Positions 43,787 to 53,062 are shown, counted from the first letter of the stretch. The stretch: 64,000 nucleotides of DNA from Deminuibacter soli (GCF_003412455.1 NZ_QTJU01000008.1:124001-188000); one strand, 5' to 3'. Notes: a model not told the origin generated them from the letters alone. A program made the numbers and translations.

Positions 43787-44482
43787 CTAAGGCGCCACCA
43801 AACGGAAGCCATTGCCGTGTATGTTTACTATTTCGATGTGCTCATCATCTTTAAGGTATTTGCGCAGCTTCGCAATATACACGTCCATGCTGCGGCCGTT
43901 GAAATACGTATCGCTGCCCCATATCTTCTTCAGCGCACGTTCCCTGGGCAGCAGGTCGTTTTTGTGTTCTGCCAGCATCTTCAGCAACTCGTTCTCTTTG
44001 GGAGAAAGCGTTTGCGTTTTGCCATCGTGGGTTAATTCACGCAGCTTGGGGTTAAAGTGGTACTTACCCAGGTCAAACTCCACGTTCTCGTTTTCCTTGG
44101 TAATTTCATCATTGCGTTTCAGGATGGCTTTGATTTTCATCAGCAGCACCTCGCTGTCGAACGGCTTGGTGATATAATCATCAGCACCCAGTTTATACCC
44201 CTGGATGATATCGTCTTTCATGGTTTTGGCGCTCAGGAAAAACAGCGGCACCTCAGGGTCAATATCCCTGATCTCTTCTGCCAGTGTAAAGCCGTCCATA
44301 TTGGGCATCATTACATCGAGCAGGCATATATCAAACTTTTCACGCTGAAAAGCAGCCAGCCCCAGGCGGCCATCCCTTTCAAGCGTTACGTCGTAATCAT
44401 TCAGTTCCAGATAATTTTTCAATACCATTCCCAGGTTCTGATCATCCTCACAAAGCAGAATCTTGTATTTCTTTCCTTCCAT
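43787..44482 (-). CDS. OmpR/PhoB-type response regulator (RprY-like)
   Basis: The 231-residue protein has a receiver domain (about 5-120) with acidic residues 'LLCEDDQN', the phosphorylatable D56 in 'CLLDVMMPNMDGF' and Lys in 'YITKPFD'. A winged-helix DNA-binding domain (about 135-229) follows, with 'LTHDGKTQTLSPKENELLKM' and 'SMDVYIAKLRKYLKDD'. The overall pattern resembles Bacteroidota RprY. No histidine kinase lies nearby, so it is an orphan in this window. It may regulate the flanking glycan genes, but nothing in the sequence proves it. Confidence 0.92.
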   Translation of the reverse strand: MEGKKYKILLCEDDQNLGMVLKNYLELNDYDVTLERDGRLGLAAFQREKFDICLLDVMMPNMDGFTLAEEIRDIDPEVPLFFLSAKTMKDDIIQGYKLGADDYITKPFDSEVLLMKIKAILKRNDEITKENENVEFDLGKYHFNPKLRELTHDGKTQTLSPKENELLKMLAEHKNDLLPRERALKKIWGSDTYFNGRSMDVYIAKLRKYLKDDEHIEIVNIHGNGFRLVAP

Positions 44483-44622
44483 GTGTTTATAATTTATTAG
44501 ACTAAAATATAAGATTAATTACAAAAGATATCACAATAGTTGCAGACGGCATAATTTACCCCGCCTTACAATAAAACGGCAACCGCATGTTTTGCTGTCC
44601 TGTAACCCGGCACCGGCAATGT

Positions 44623-46953
44623 TCACCGCAAATGCAGTTCTTTAAAATACACTTTTTTCCCCATGTATTGCCATTGCACCGAGCCATCATTAATCATCTT
44701 GTCTGAAGCCCTGGGTACTTCCCGGCCGCTCACACCGCCTTTTTTACACAAAAACACATCGGCATCATAATACACCGTTTGTCCATCGGTATATACCGCA
44801 CCCGAGTGCCAGCGGGCCGTAGCAGCAAACCCTGAATTGGTGGCCACCCATGCATAAACACTGTTACCGGGATAAATGTTGCGGATAATAGAGCCCGCCG
44901 TATAATTTCCATAATCCGGCTCATGTTCACTAAAGCTCTCGGTAACAATACGCGGCTTGCGCGCCTGGTTTAAACCCGGTATAATTACACCCGGGTAATC
45001 ATCGGTACTGCCCGAGTAATTGTTGTTAAACGATACTGCCGGAAAGTAGGTATCCTTCAGAATGCTGTATTCAGAAATCTTGTCCGAAAAGCCGATCTCG
45101 TCTTTCATATGCCCATGTATCTGGTTGTTCGATACAATGAGGTTATTGAACTTGCCAAACCCGTCTGCCGTAAAATAAATGCCGTGCGTGGTGAATACCG
45201 TATCGTTGCGCGACTGGTAGTTGGCCCTGCGGTTGTTGCGGATCTGGTTATTGGTGATACTGAAATTGGTGATCCAGGCATTCTCTGCCTTAATAAAGAT
45301 ATCAGCAGCCACGTCACGCCTGAAAATGTTCTTGCCATCAATAATGGTATTACCTTCTATCTGGCTGTACAGGTTGGTGCCCACCGCACACATATATACA
45401 CCATGCAAACCAAAGGTGTTGATGTAATTGTCTTTGATCTTGATCTCGCGCGACTGGCCATTGATGTAAATGGCATTGCACTTAAGATTGGTAAGGGTAT
45501 TGCCCTGCACCAGTATATCGTGGCTTTCTCCCTTGGCCGTATTGATGATCATAATGCCATTGCCATCTTCAATAGACAGCGGCTGCTGCATGTTTTTACG
45601 CGGTTCGCCAATGCCCTGTATGTTATTGTCGCTTATTTTTACGTGGTTGGCATCAATGATATACATGCCGCAGTTTTGAAACGTGGCAGCCGTATCGCCA
45701 AGATGCTCGTACGAGAAGCTACCCCGGATAAAGTTGTTGCTGATAACGGTATTGCTTGCATTGGCGGTACTGTAATCATCACCAAAGAATATGGCAGCAC
45801 CCGAACCAATACGGCCTGCGTTGTTATCGCCTGCATTCAAAAAATAGTTATCACTGATCAGCACCTGCTTACAGCGCTGAAAGTCCATACCGTTATCGCC
45901 GGAGTAGTATACCCCATTGCCTGTAACTTTTACGTGTTCACATTCCTGGTTAGCCATGCCTATACCCGAAATATGTTCCAGCTTGTTGTCTGCAATGGTT
46001 AACCCGCTTATTTTATAAGAAGAAATGCAGTGCGTACCTATATCCCTGAAACGGCAGTTGGTGATAGATACATCTGAACAGCCCTCGCGTGCAAAATTGC
46101 TGATAGCGCCGTCCACCGTAGCAAAGTCAATATTGTAGCGACCAATATGCTCAAAATCACAATCATTAATACGCACCTGCGATGCCCTGTACAACAACGC
46201 ACGACCAAATACATTGGCAAAGCCGCAATGTTCAATCAGTATATCATTGGCAGGCTCTGTATCAAAATTCAGGTTAACGATAGAGTAGCGGCCTGCATGC
46301 TGTGTGCTGCGTGTACCGCGGCGGCCACCATCAAAACCGATATTGGCAATATGAATATGATTACCCTTGCCCTTCAGCATCATGGGCGCAGCATCAGTGT
46401 AAACAGTATCTGTAACAAAACGGGTAGATTCTTTGTCCTGCCCCTTCAGGTAAGTATTCGAAGGCAGCAGCAGGGTAATATAACCCGGTATGAAATAAGT
46501 ACCATCCGGCACCAGCACCGGCGTTAGCTGTGCAGCTGCCTTGTTAATGGCTTGCTGCAGGGCAGGTGCATCGTTGGTAACACCATCACCACGTGCACCA
46601 AACCAACGAACATTGATGCCGCCTGTTTTCTCGTATTGTCTTTTCCAGCTGCCTGCACCGGGCAGTACCGAGCGAAACGCCGTACCCCCATCGGTAGTTG
46701 TATCAGCCGAATAATAAAATAATCCGCCACGCAGGGTATCGGTGAGTAATACGGCAAGGGAAGAATCGGCCAGCTGCTGCATGTCTTCAATAGAATGCAC
46801 AATTATTACGCGGTTTGAATCCGCGCCATCCATGTGCTGTGCCTGTAGTGATTTCTGCTTGACCCTTTTGGCTTTCTGGGCCTGCAAACCCATGGAGAGA
46901 AATAAACATACCAATAAAACTACATATGAATGCTTCCGTAAATATCCCTGCAT
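44623..46953 (-). CDS. Secreted right-handed beta-helix protein (pectate-lyase superfamily)
   Basis: ATG 46953 begins a clear signal peptide ('MQGYLRKHSYVVLLVCLFLS', cleavage after LQAQ); a longer frame to 47091 places a second hydrophobic stretch upstream and covers an inverted repeat. The 776-residue protein has 'VRWFGARGDGVTNDAPALQQ' (start of the pectate-lyase-3 type helix). Many 'ITNN.I.N' and 'I.DN.I' parallel beta-helix coils fill about 130-680. The C-terminal 90 residues include a 'YDADVFLCKKGG' module. Such proteins are lyases, epimerases or hydrolases of polysaccharide. It is encoded divergently from the lipid-carrier sugar-phosphate transferase, so a role in processing the secreted glycan is a fair inference. 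Confidence 0.85.
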   Translation of the reverse strand: MQGYLRKHSYVVLLVCLFLSMGLQAQKAKRVKQKSLQAQHMDGADSNRVIIVHSIEDMQQLADSSLAVLLTDTLRGGLFYYSADTTTDGGTAFRSVLPGAGSWKRQYEKTGGINVRWFGARGDGVTNDAPALQQAINKAAAQLTPVLVPDGTYFIPGYITLLLPSNTYLKGQDKESTRFVTDTVYTDAAPMMLKGKGNHIHIANIGFDGGRRGTRSTQHAGRYSIVNLNFDTEPANDILIEHCGFANVFGRALLYRASQVRINDCDFEHIGRYNIDFATVDGAISNFAREGCSDVSITNCRFRDIGTHCISSYKISGLTIADNKLEHISGIGMANQECEHVKVTGNGVYYSGDNGMDFQRCKQVLISDNYFLNAGDNNAGRIGSGAAIFFGDDYSTANASNTVISNNFIRGSFSYEHLGDTAATFQNCGMYIIDANHVKISDNNIQGIGEPRKNMQQPLSIEDGNGIMIINTAKGESHDILVQGNTLTNLKCNAIYINGQSREIKIKDNYINTFGLHGVYMCAVGTNLYSQIEGNTIIDGKNIFRRDVAADIFIKAENAWITNFSITNNQIRNNRRANYQSRNDTVFTTHGIYFTADGFGKFNNLIVSNNQIHGHMKDEIGFSDKISEYSILKDTYFPAVSFNNNYSGSTDDYPGVIIPGLNQARKPRIVTESFSEHEPDYGNYTAGSIIRNIYPGNSVYAWVATNSGFAATARWHSGAVYTDGQTVYYDADVFLCKKGGVSGREVPRASDKMINDGSVQWQYMGKKVYFKELHLR

Positions 46954-47052
46954 AAACTGTATCCGTTTGCTGATTAAGTATGCGATAATTATACCAGCAA
47001 TCTCTAACAGAATATTAAACAAGCCGCCTGCAGCCTGATTTATTCCTTCACT

Positions 47053-47078
47053 TTTTTCAGTGCTCAAACACTGAAAAA
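47053..47078. repeat. Palindrome in the divergent beta-helix/sugar-transferase promoter region
   Basis: TTTTTCAGTG (47053-47062) and CACTGAAAAA (47069-47078) form a 10-bp inverted repeat around CTCAAA. Because the T run is on the 5' side and the A run on the 3' side of both strands, it is not an intrinsic terminator. It lies in the 247-nt gap between divergent genes and looks like a possible operator for a dimeric regulator. Confidence 0.5.
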
Positions 47079-47200
47079 CAAATAACAACATGATTTACAA
47101 GCATATATACACAGATTAAAATTTAGGCACAGTCCTTGCGCTTTAATACTTGGTTTTAACGCTAAGCCCGCCTATTTATTTCCAGTAAAAGCCCCTTACC

Positions 47201-48646
47201 ATGAGTTCAAGATTTGATTACATAGTGCGGATATCACTATTGTTATTGGATTTCATATTGCTGAACGGCGCACTATTCACTGCTTTTAAGATTTTTGATT
47301 CTTACAACCTGATGCAGCCAGACACGAGAATCAACCTCATATACATTGTGAATTTGATATGGTTGTCTATGACCGCCATTTTAAAGATGTACAATTACAG
47401 ATCTACCGGCCGTTACTCTCACGTGAAAAACACCACCATTAATGCCTTACTGGTATTTGTGCTGTTCTTTGGTTTATACCAGGTGATTGTAAAACAGGAT
47501 GAAATTACTTTAGGCTTCTCCTGGTATTTCATGTTACAGTTTATTGTATGTATCTGTGTAAGCAGGTTGTTACTCAAGAAAATCATCCAGCATTTTGTTA
47601 AAAATACCCGTAACCGCAAGAAGATTGCCATTATCGGTTTCAATGAAACAGGTAAAAAACTGGCAGAATATTTCTCAGGACAGAAGACCGCTTTTGAATT
47701 CAGCGGTTTTTTTGATGATGAAATCACCCGCATACAGGCTTTAACACCGCAGATTACACCAGGCGGGGCACCCGGTGTTACTGCTCCCAAAAGCAATCTC
47801 AACCAATTAATTAAAGGTTCTGTAAAAGATATTATGAGCTATGCCATCAAAAACGATGTGCGTGAAATTTACTCTACCCTGCTGCCGGATGATAACCAGG
47901 AAGTCAAAGCCCTGGTAAATGTGGCTGACCAACATTGCCTGCGTATTAAATTCGTACCCGATTTTGCGCACATCCTGCAGTCGCCCTACCATATCAACTA
48001 CATGAATCATTTCCCGGTTATCTCCCTGCGCGATGAGCCGCTGGAAGATACCCGCAACCAGTTATTCAAACGCTTCTTCGATATCCTGTTCAGTGCAGCC
48101 GTGCTTGTTTTTGTGATGAGCTGGCTGTTTCCGATTGTGGCCTTACTCATTAAAATCAGCTCACGCGGACCAATTATTTTTAAACAGCTGCGTTCCGGCC
48201 AGGATAACAAACCTTTCTGGTGTTATAAATTTCGCACCATGACGGTGAACAAGGAAAGCGATTCCAAACAGGCCACCGTTAACGATGCGCGTGTTACCGC
48301 ACTGGGCCGCTTTTTACGCAAAACCAGTATGGATGAATTGCCTCAGTTTGTGAATGTTTTACTCGGTGATATGAGCGTGGTTGGCCCAAGACCGCACATG
48401 CTTACACACACAGAGCAATACAGCTCTATCATCAGCAAATTCATGGTACGTCACTTTGTTAAACCGGGCATTACCGGCTGGGCACAGGTAAAAGGCTTCC
48501 GGGGTGCTACTGAAACAAACGACCTCATGGAAAAAAGAGTGGAACACGATATCTGGTACATGGAACACTGGAGCATCTGGCTCGACGTGAAGATCATATT
48601 CAAAACCGTATTCAACGTATTTAAAGGAGAAGAAATGGCATTCTAA
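47201..48646 (+). CDS. Exopolysaccharide polyprenyl glycosylphosphotransferase, copy 2
   Basis: The 481-residue enzyme is of the same type as the gene at 1948. Four or five hydrophobic helices (about 10-120) come first, then a Rossmann-like domain ('KKIAIIGFNETGKKLAEYF', about 145-255). The sugar transferase domain (about 285-481) has 'QLFKRFFDILFSAAVLVFV', 'FKQLRSGQDNKPFWCYKFRT', 'MDELPQFVNVLLGDM', 'SVVGPRPHMLTH' and 'VKPGITGWAQVKGFRG'. It starts a second repeat unit on undecaprenyl phosphate. An unusual 'GGAPGVTAPKSN' insertion lies in the middle domain. A strong terminator follows. Confidence 0.93.
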   Translation: MSSRFDYIVRISLLLLDFILLNGALFTAFKIFDSYNLMQPDTRINLIYIVNLIWLSMTAILKMYNYRSTGRYSHVKNTTINALLVFVLFFGLYQVIVKQDEITLGFSWYFMLQFIVCICVSRLLLKKIIQHFVKNTRNRKKIAIIGFNETGKKLAEYFSGQKTAFEFSGFFDDEITRIQALTPQITPGGAPGVTAPKSNLNQLIKGSVKDIMSYAIKNDVREIYSTLLPDDNQEVKALVNVADQHCLRIKFVPDFAHILQSPYHINYMNHFPVISLRDEPLEDTRNQLFKRFFDILFSAAVLVFVMSWLFPIVALLIKISSRGPIIFKQLRSGQDNKPFWCYKFRTMTVNKESDSKQATVNDARVTALGRFLRKTSMDELPQFVNVLLGDMSVVGPRPHMLTHTEQYSSIISKFMVRHFVKPGITGWAQVKGFRGATETNDLMEKRVEHDIWYMEHWSIWLDVKIIFKTVFNVFKGEEMAF

Positions 48647-48698
48647 CTTTACACTGACACTTACCTATTCTATTATACCGAACCGAACCGCTAACGAT

Positions 48699-48730
48699 AA
48701 AAAAATCACCGCAGCTTGCGGTGATTTTTT
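48699..48730. terminator. Strong intrinsic terminator after transferase copy 2
   Basis: ATCACCGCA (48705-48713) pairs with TGCGGTGAT (48717-48725) around GCT, flanked by an A run on the left and a T run on the right that extend the pairing. It lies about 55 nt after the stop of the + strand gene and may also serve transcripts coming from the other side. Confidence 0.85.
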
Positions 48731-48842
48731 ATGTATATCGTATATCACCAGCATCTGTGTCCTATGCCCTTTGTGCTTATCCTATTGCCGGCGTCTGTGT
48801 CACCCCATACGCCTTTAACTCGCCGCAAGTCTCTGCGCACTT

Positions 48843-48871
48843 AGCGTAAAGTCTCCGCGCCCTTTGCGGTT
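48843..48871 (+). repeat. Solo copy of the GxxExxY-flanking repeat
   Basis: The 29-nt stretch matches the right arm at 39351-39379 at 25 of 29 positions, including an identical 15-nt end (GCGCCCTTTGCGGTT). No GxxExxY gene is next to it. It sits in a 286-nt gap between a terminator and the end of the polymerase-like gene. The gap also has two related short segments built around 'TCTGTGTC' (about 48753-48760 and 48793-48800). Confidence 0.65.
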
Positions 48872-48932
48872 CAAAACCTTCGCCTCCAATCTTCGCACTC
48901 AATCTCCAGCTAATCGCTATCAGCTAAAAGCT

Positions 48933-50207
48933 TCATCGATACCTCGTCTGGTACGTAAAACTCATCCTGTCATAGAAGTAAGGAAACGCCAGCAAAATCC
49001 ACAGCGACAAATACCCGAACTCCGGCACCGATAGCATCATAATACAATACGTGGCAATTAAAGCCACCACATAATACTGGTGCAGGTACCGGTCGCGCAT
49101 GGGCACCAATGCATGTTTAAAAAAGAACCAGGTAAACAGCAGCAATCCGATGATGCCATTATTGACCAATAAAGTGGAGAAGAAATCTGTAGAACGGGCA
49201 TAGCCAAAACCCAGCCCCACCAGCTTACCAAAGAAATTGAGATCATGCACCCAGTAGCTGATATGGTTTTTCATATAACCGGTACGCTGCTCGCCCGATA
49301 CACTGGCGCCGGTTAATTTATCCAGCACAGCATCATGTATAAAATGCCGGAAGCCGGCACTGAAATAATACAAGGCAAAAGGCGCCAGCAATGCAAGCGG
49401 CAGCAACCACACATACTTTTTACGGAATGCCCGGTTAAATACCAGCCAGCCGCAGGCAAGCACAAAAATGCCGAGATAAGCAGAAGTAGAGAACGACAAT
49501 ACCAATGCTGCAAAAAACAGCACCTGGTCAATGCGCTGTTTTAAACCCACGCTCAAAATCCAGATGGGTACTACGCTGAAAGCAAACATCGATGGCTCAC
49601 CTGTTAAGCTTTTCATGCGTTGCACTACCCAGCCGCCAATGCTGTTCACCTGGAACAGGCTGCCGGTACCCGGCACATTATCAAACATACGGTTGCTGAG
49701 AAAATCGCCGTTGCGGTGCAATAGCTGGTACAACAGCACTTCAATAAAGCCATAGATCACCAGTATGCGGAAGCTCCAGAAAATATAGGGCAGGTGCCTG
49801 CTGGTAGCATAATATTTCAGGTACAGGTACAACAGAATGCCATTGAACAGGTACCAGCTCTGTGTAAAAAAAGTATGGCGAAACTGCACCGTTTTATCTT
49901 CTGCATTGAGCAGAATCAGTTTATCGTTCAGTACAGGATGTGCGAGGTAAATATACCATTGCGACAGGGCGAACAAAACCAGGTATGCCAGCAGTATCCA
50001 CCCCAGTTCAGCGAGAAATTCCCTGCTCACGTTAATGCTGATGAGTATAATAAAAGGCGCAGCGATATTAATCAACAGGTACGAGGGCACAGCCACTGAA
50101 TACAGCGGAGGCACTACAATGGAGTAAAAAGCCGAGATTGCCAATAACAGGCATAAGTACACTGAAACCCAGTTACGGGCTTGCGTGTTGGATAAAGGTA
50201 GTCTCAT
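48933..50207 (-). CDS. O-antigen polymerase/ligase-like membrane protein (Wzy/WaaL type)
   Basis: The 424-residue protein has about ten to twelve hydrophobic segments ('VYLCLLLAISAFYSIVV', 'LGWILLAYLVLFALS', 'QVLFFAALVLSFSTSAYLGI', 'ALIATYCIMMLSV'). A large periplasmic loop follows the 'TGEPSMFAFSVVPIWIL' helix and contains 'GASVSGEQRTGYMKNHISYW', with the basic residues typical of Wzy/ligase loops. It overlaps the next GT4 by 4 nt. It could polymerise repeats flipped by Wzx copy 2 or ligate the finished glycan; sequence does not separate these. Confidence 0.75.
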   Translation of the reverse strand: MRLPLSNTQARNWVSVYLCLLLAISAFYSIVVPPLYSVAVPSYLLINIAAPFIILISINVSREFLAELGWILLAYLVLFALSQWYIYLAHPVLNDKLILLNAEDKTVQFRHTFFTQSWYLFNGILLYLYLKYYATSRHLPYIFWSFRILVIYGFIEVLLYQLLHRNGDFLSNRMFDNVPGTGSLFQVNSIGGWVVQRMKSLTGEPSMFAFSVVPIWILSVGLKQRIDQVLFFAALVLSFSTSAYLGIFVLACGWLVFNRAFRKKYVWLLPLALLAPFALYYFSAGFRHFIHDAVLDKLTGASVSGEQRTGYMKNHISYWVHDLNFFGKLVGLGFGYARSTDFFSTLLVNNGIIGLLLFTWFFFKHALVPMRDRYLHQYYVVALIATYCIMMLSVPEFGYLSLWILLAFPYFYDRMSFTYQTRYR

Positions 50208-51322
50208 AATTTCCTGGAAAAACCATCAACAAATGCATGCAGCTTTCTTACAAAAACAGATTCACTGAATTTCTCTGCATGTTTCCTGATAAACACCGGA
50301 TCGAAAGAGATTGTTTCAAATTTCTCTACTGCCTGTTGCAGGCAAGGTGTTGTTTGCGCTTCAAAGAACAATGCGGTAGCAGGTGTTTGCGCATCGGTAT
50401 AACCAATCATGGTATCGAGCACGCCACCTTTGCCGAATGCAATCACCGGCCTGCCTGATGCAGCAGATTCCAGCGGGGTAATGCCATAATCCTCATATTG
50501 CGGGAAAATCAAAGCGCGTGCTTCTGCATAAACCTTCGACAGCGCAGCAGCATCGAGCGAATCGAGAAAGCGGATATTGCTGCCTGCTTTTTCTTTCAGT
50601 TCCTTTTCCATTGATCCCTTGCCCACTACCACCAATTGCTTATGGGGCATATTATTGAAGGCATCAATTACCAGGTCTACTTTTTTATAAGGCTCCAGGC
50701 GGCAAACAACCAGGTAATAATCCTTCACCTGCGGTGACACGTAAAACTTATCGATGTTCACGGCAGGATTGATAATCGTTACGTTCTGTGAAGGATGGTA
50801 GGTATCCATAATTCTTTTACGCACCACCTTTGAATTGGTAAGAAAAGAATCGGTGCGGCGGGATGCCCATTTGTCCAGCTTCCTGAATAGTGCCGTAGCG
50901 CTCATAAACAACCAGCGGAACAGGAAGAATTTGGGAATAACATTGGCGTACGATTGCGGGCGCCATGCCAAACGGAAAGGTGTATGGCAATAGGTAATCA
51001 CCTTCGTGTTTTTGGAAACGCGGATGTATTTGGCGCAGTGGGTGGTAGATACCAGTACCACATCATAATCTTTCAAACGCATGCTGCGCATGGCCCATAT
51101 ATCAAAGGGAAAGAACAGCATTTTAACCAGCTTCTCTGTATTGCCTATTTTCTGGAACCAGGAAGTAACCACTTTCAGCGCTTTAAACTCGGGATACGTG
51201 CGTTCGGGATTGTAGCACAGTGTATAAACCGGTGCATCCGGGTAGGCCTTGTGCATGCTTAAAACTACCTGCTCGGCACCGCCCTTGCGTACCAGTTCAT
51301 CATGTACAATTGCAACCTTCAT
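50204..51322 (-). CDS. Glycosyltransferase family 4, WbaZ-like
   Basis: The start at 51322 gives 372 residues from 'MKVAIVHDELVRKGGAEQVV', the GT4 N-terminal Gly loop. 'VITYCHTPFRLAWRPQSY' is characteristic of WbaZ-like mannosyl or galactosyl transferases. C-domain markers are 'YYLVVCRLEPYKKVDLVIDA' and 'PQYEDYGITPLESAASGRPV', the E-x7-E region. Twelve additional upstream codons are possible but lie before the standard start. It overlaps the polymerase-like gene by 4 nt. Confidence 0.9.
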   Translation of the reverse strand: MKVAIVHDELVRKGGAEQVVLSMHKAYPDAPVYTLCYNPERTYPEFKALKVVTSWFQKIGNTEKLVKMLFFPFDIWAMRSMRLKDYDVVLVSTTHCAKYIRVSKNTKVITYCHTPFRLAWRPQSYANVIPKFFLFRWLFMSATALFRKLDKWASRRTDSFLTNSKVVRKRIMDTYHPSQNVTIINPAVNIDKFYVSPQVKDYYLVVCRLEPYKKVDLVIDAFNNMPHKQLVVVGKGSMEKELKEKAGSNIRFLDSLDAAALSKVYAEARALIFPQYEDYGITPLESAASGRPVIAFGKGGVLDTMIGYTDAQTPATALFFEAQTTPCLQQAVEKFETISFDPVFIRKHAEKFSESVFVRKLHAFVDGFSRKL

Positions 51323-51385
51323 GTAAGTGTAAATTTGTTTCTGGGCACATGAAGGCAAAACATATGCCGCTTTAACCCGGCTGGT

Positions 51386-52459
51386 TTAGCTGTAACGCTC
51401 AAGCAGTTGGCGCATCATCTTTCCCGACTTTTCCCAGCTATATTTCCGGGCAACAAACTCACTGGCAGCCAGCATGTTAGGCTTAACCGAGCCGGCAGCT
51501 GCGCGCAAAACTTCTACGAACGCGTTTTTATTGTACGGATCAAAATAAGTAGCATGTGTTTCAGCCACTTCCCTGAATACCGGGATATCCGAAGCAAGTA
51601 CCGGGCAGCCGAATTTAAAGGCTTCAACAAGGGGTAGCCCGAACCCTTCGTATAAGGATGGAATTACCAGCGCCTGTGCATGCTGGTAGCAGGCAGCCAG
51701 CACTTCATCGGTGGCCGCGCCATAAAAATGTATCTGCGGGTTTTGCTGGTATTGTTCCATTTCACCCGCATTCTTTTCACTGAAGGCCCTGAACTTACCG
51801 CCCACAATTAACAGGTCTACATTGCTGATACCCGCCTGTACATAGGCTTCCAGCAATAACAGCAAGTTCTTGCGCGGATCCATAGAGCCTACAAATAAAA
51901 AGTAGGGGCGGTCAATAGGCGGCTGCAGGGTTTTACCTGCAGCAATTGCATCCAGCGCACGGGATGCCGCATTGGGTATTACCGTAACACCGCTGTCGGG
52001 CAGTTTATACAAACGCATCAACGCTTCTTTCGAAAAATTGCTTACGGTAACAATATGCCTGCTGCCTTTGATAATGCGCGGCATCATCAGTTTATAATAA
52101 TAATAAAAACCCTTTGAGTAAAACTGAGGGTTCAGTGCATACGATACATCGTGCACACAGGTTATTTTATTGCCATACAAAAGGGGGGCAATATTGCAGA
52201 GGTTTAACAGCAATGGTTTGCGCTTGTTACGCAGGTAAGCGGGCAGCTGCACCTGCTCCCAGTATACACCGCCTTTGGTGCCTGCAACCTCGGCAGGCTG
52301 CAGCTGGTATACCTGCTGCAGCAGGTTATCGGGCGGCACAACCAGCCGGCTGTTGCCCTGCGGCAATAACTGGCCGGTTATTTCTGCCGCATAACGCTGT
52401 ACGCCTGTCATCTTTTGCGATGTAAACTTGCCATTGATGTAAACTTTGTCCATGCTCAT
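51386..52459 (-). CDS. Glycosyltransferase family 4
   Basis: This 357-residue GT-B protein starts MSMDKVYINGKF (ATG 52459; an ATG two codons later is also possible). It has 'KMTGVQRYAAEI' near residue 18, 'ITCVHDVSYALNPQFY', 'VTVSNFSKEALMRLY', 'YFLFVGSMDPRKNLLLLLEA' and the GT4 donor site 'IPSLYEGFGLPLVEAFKFGC'. It is the first gene of a three-gene minus-strand unit with the next GT4 and the polymerase-like gene. It is divergent from the GroES-like gene; no clear promoter was found in the 156-nt gap. Confidence 0.9.
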   Translation of the reverse strand: MSMDKVYINGKFTSQKMTGVQRYAAEITGQLLPQGNSRLVVPPDNLLQQVYQLQPAEVAGTKGGVYWEQVQLPAYLRNKRKPLLLNLCNIAPLLYGNKITCVHDVSYALNPQFYSKGFYYYYKLMMPRIIKGSRHIVTVSNFSKEALMRLYKLPDSGVTVIPNAASRALDAIAAGKTLQPPIDRPYFLFVGSMDPRKNLLLLLEAYVQAGISNVDLLIVGGKFRAFSEKNAGEMEQYQQNPQIHFYGAATDEVLAACYQHAQALVIPSLYEGFGLPLVEAFKFGCPVLASDIPVFREVAETHATYFDPYNKNAFVEVLRAAAGSVKPNMLAASEFVARKYSWEKSGKMMRQLLERYS

Positions 52460-52615
52460 ATGCTTGTTTGGAAGATACAATACTTATCCCGTCTTTTCAC
52501 TGGCAGCCACATTCGACAGAGAAACATTCCATTAGCAAAAAGGTTGCCATTGTGCCCGTTGCAGTGTAAACCCTATTTTATCAGTAATTTTACAGGTAAA
52601 ATAAAGGACTGGGAT

Positions 52616-52987
52616 ATGCTGTTAACCCCTGACAACAAATTGAAAAAACTGATCGTTATTGGCGACCGGGTACTGGTTCGCCCTTCCAAACCCAACGAAC
52701 GCACGGATAGCGGGCTGTATCTGCCTCCCGGCGTGCAGGAGAAAGAAAAAGTGCAATCCGGTTATGTTATTAAAACCGGCCCCGGATATGCCATTCCGGT
52801 ACCTGTAGAGAACGAATCATGGAAAACAGAAGAAGAGCAGGTAAAATACGTTCCGTTGCAGACAAAAGAAGGAGACCTGGCCATTTTCCTCGTGAGCGGC
52901 GCCACAGAAATAGAGTACGCCGGCGAAAAATATTTCATTGTTCCCCAAAGCGCGATACTGATGCTGGAACGCGAAGAAGATTTATAA
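52616..52987 (+). CDS. GroES-like co-chaperonin family protein
   Basis: ATG 52616 gives 123 residues; longer frames upstream overlap the divergent GT4 start. The core 'IVIGDRVLVRPSKPNERTDS' followed by 'GLYLPPGVQEKEKVQSGYVI' is the Cpn10 beta-barrel and mobile-loop region, and 'FIVPQSAILMLER' is the family C-terminus. It differs from true GroES by an acidic insert (about 70-90, 'NESWKTEEEQ'), and no GroEL gene is adjacent. It may be a GroES paralogue. It is followed by a terminator. Confidence 0.85.
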   Translation: MLLTPDNKLKKLIVIGDRVLVRPSKPNERTDSGLYLPPGVQEKEKVQSGYVIKTGPGYAIPVPVENESWKTEEEQVKYVPLQTKEGDLAIFLVSGATEIEYAGEKYFIVPQSAILMLEREEDL

Positions 52988-53029
52988 TATCATAAAATAG
53001 CCGGGCAGCGCTGTTACAGCCTGCATTAC

Positions 53030-53062
53030 AACTACCGCCGCTAACAGGCGGTAGTTTGTTTT
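53030..53062 (+). terminator. Intrinsic terminator after the GroES-like gene
   Basis: AACTACCGCC (53030-53039) pairs with GGCGGTAGTT (53047-53056) around a 7-nt loop and is followed by TGTTTT. It lies 42 nt after the stop and just upstream of the glf promoter; its last bases overlap the -33 element. Confidence 0.7.

Noticed and set aside
45109-46002. Plus-strand open frame of 297 codons opposite the beta-helix gene
   Set aside because: It mirrors the repeated coils of the beta-helix protein on the other strand; there is no signal, domain or operon context.
47053-47078. Inverted repeat considered as an intrinsic terminator
   Set aside because: The T run precedes and the A run follows the stem on both strands, the reverse of terminator polarity; it was kept as a possible operator.
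46954-47091. Longer N-terminus for the beta-helix protein
   Set aside because: The internal ATG at 46953 starts a standard signal peptide, while the extension covers the palindrome and adds an extra hydrophobic segment.
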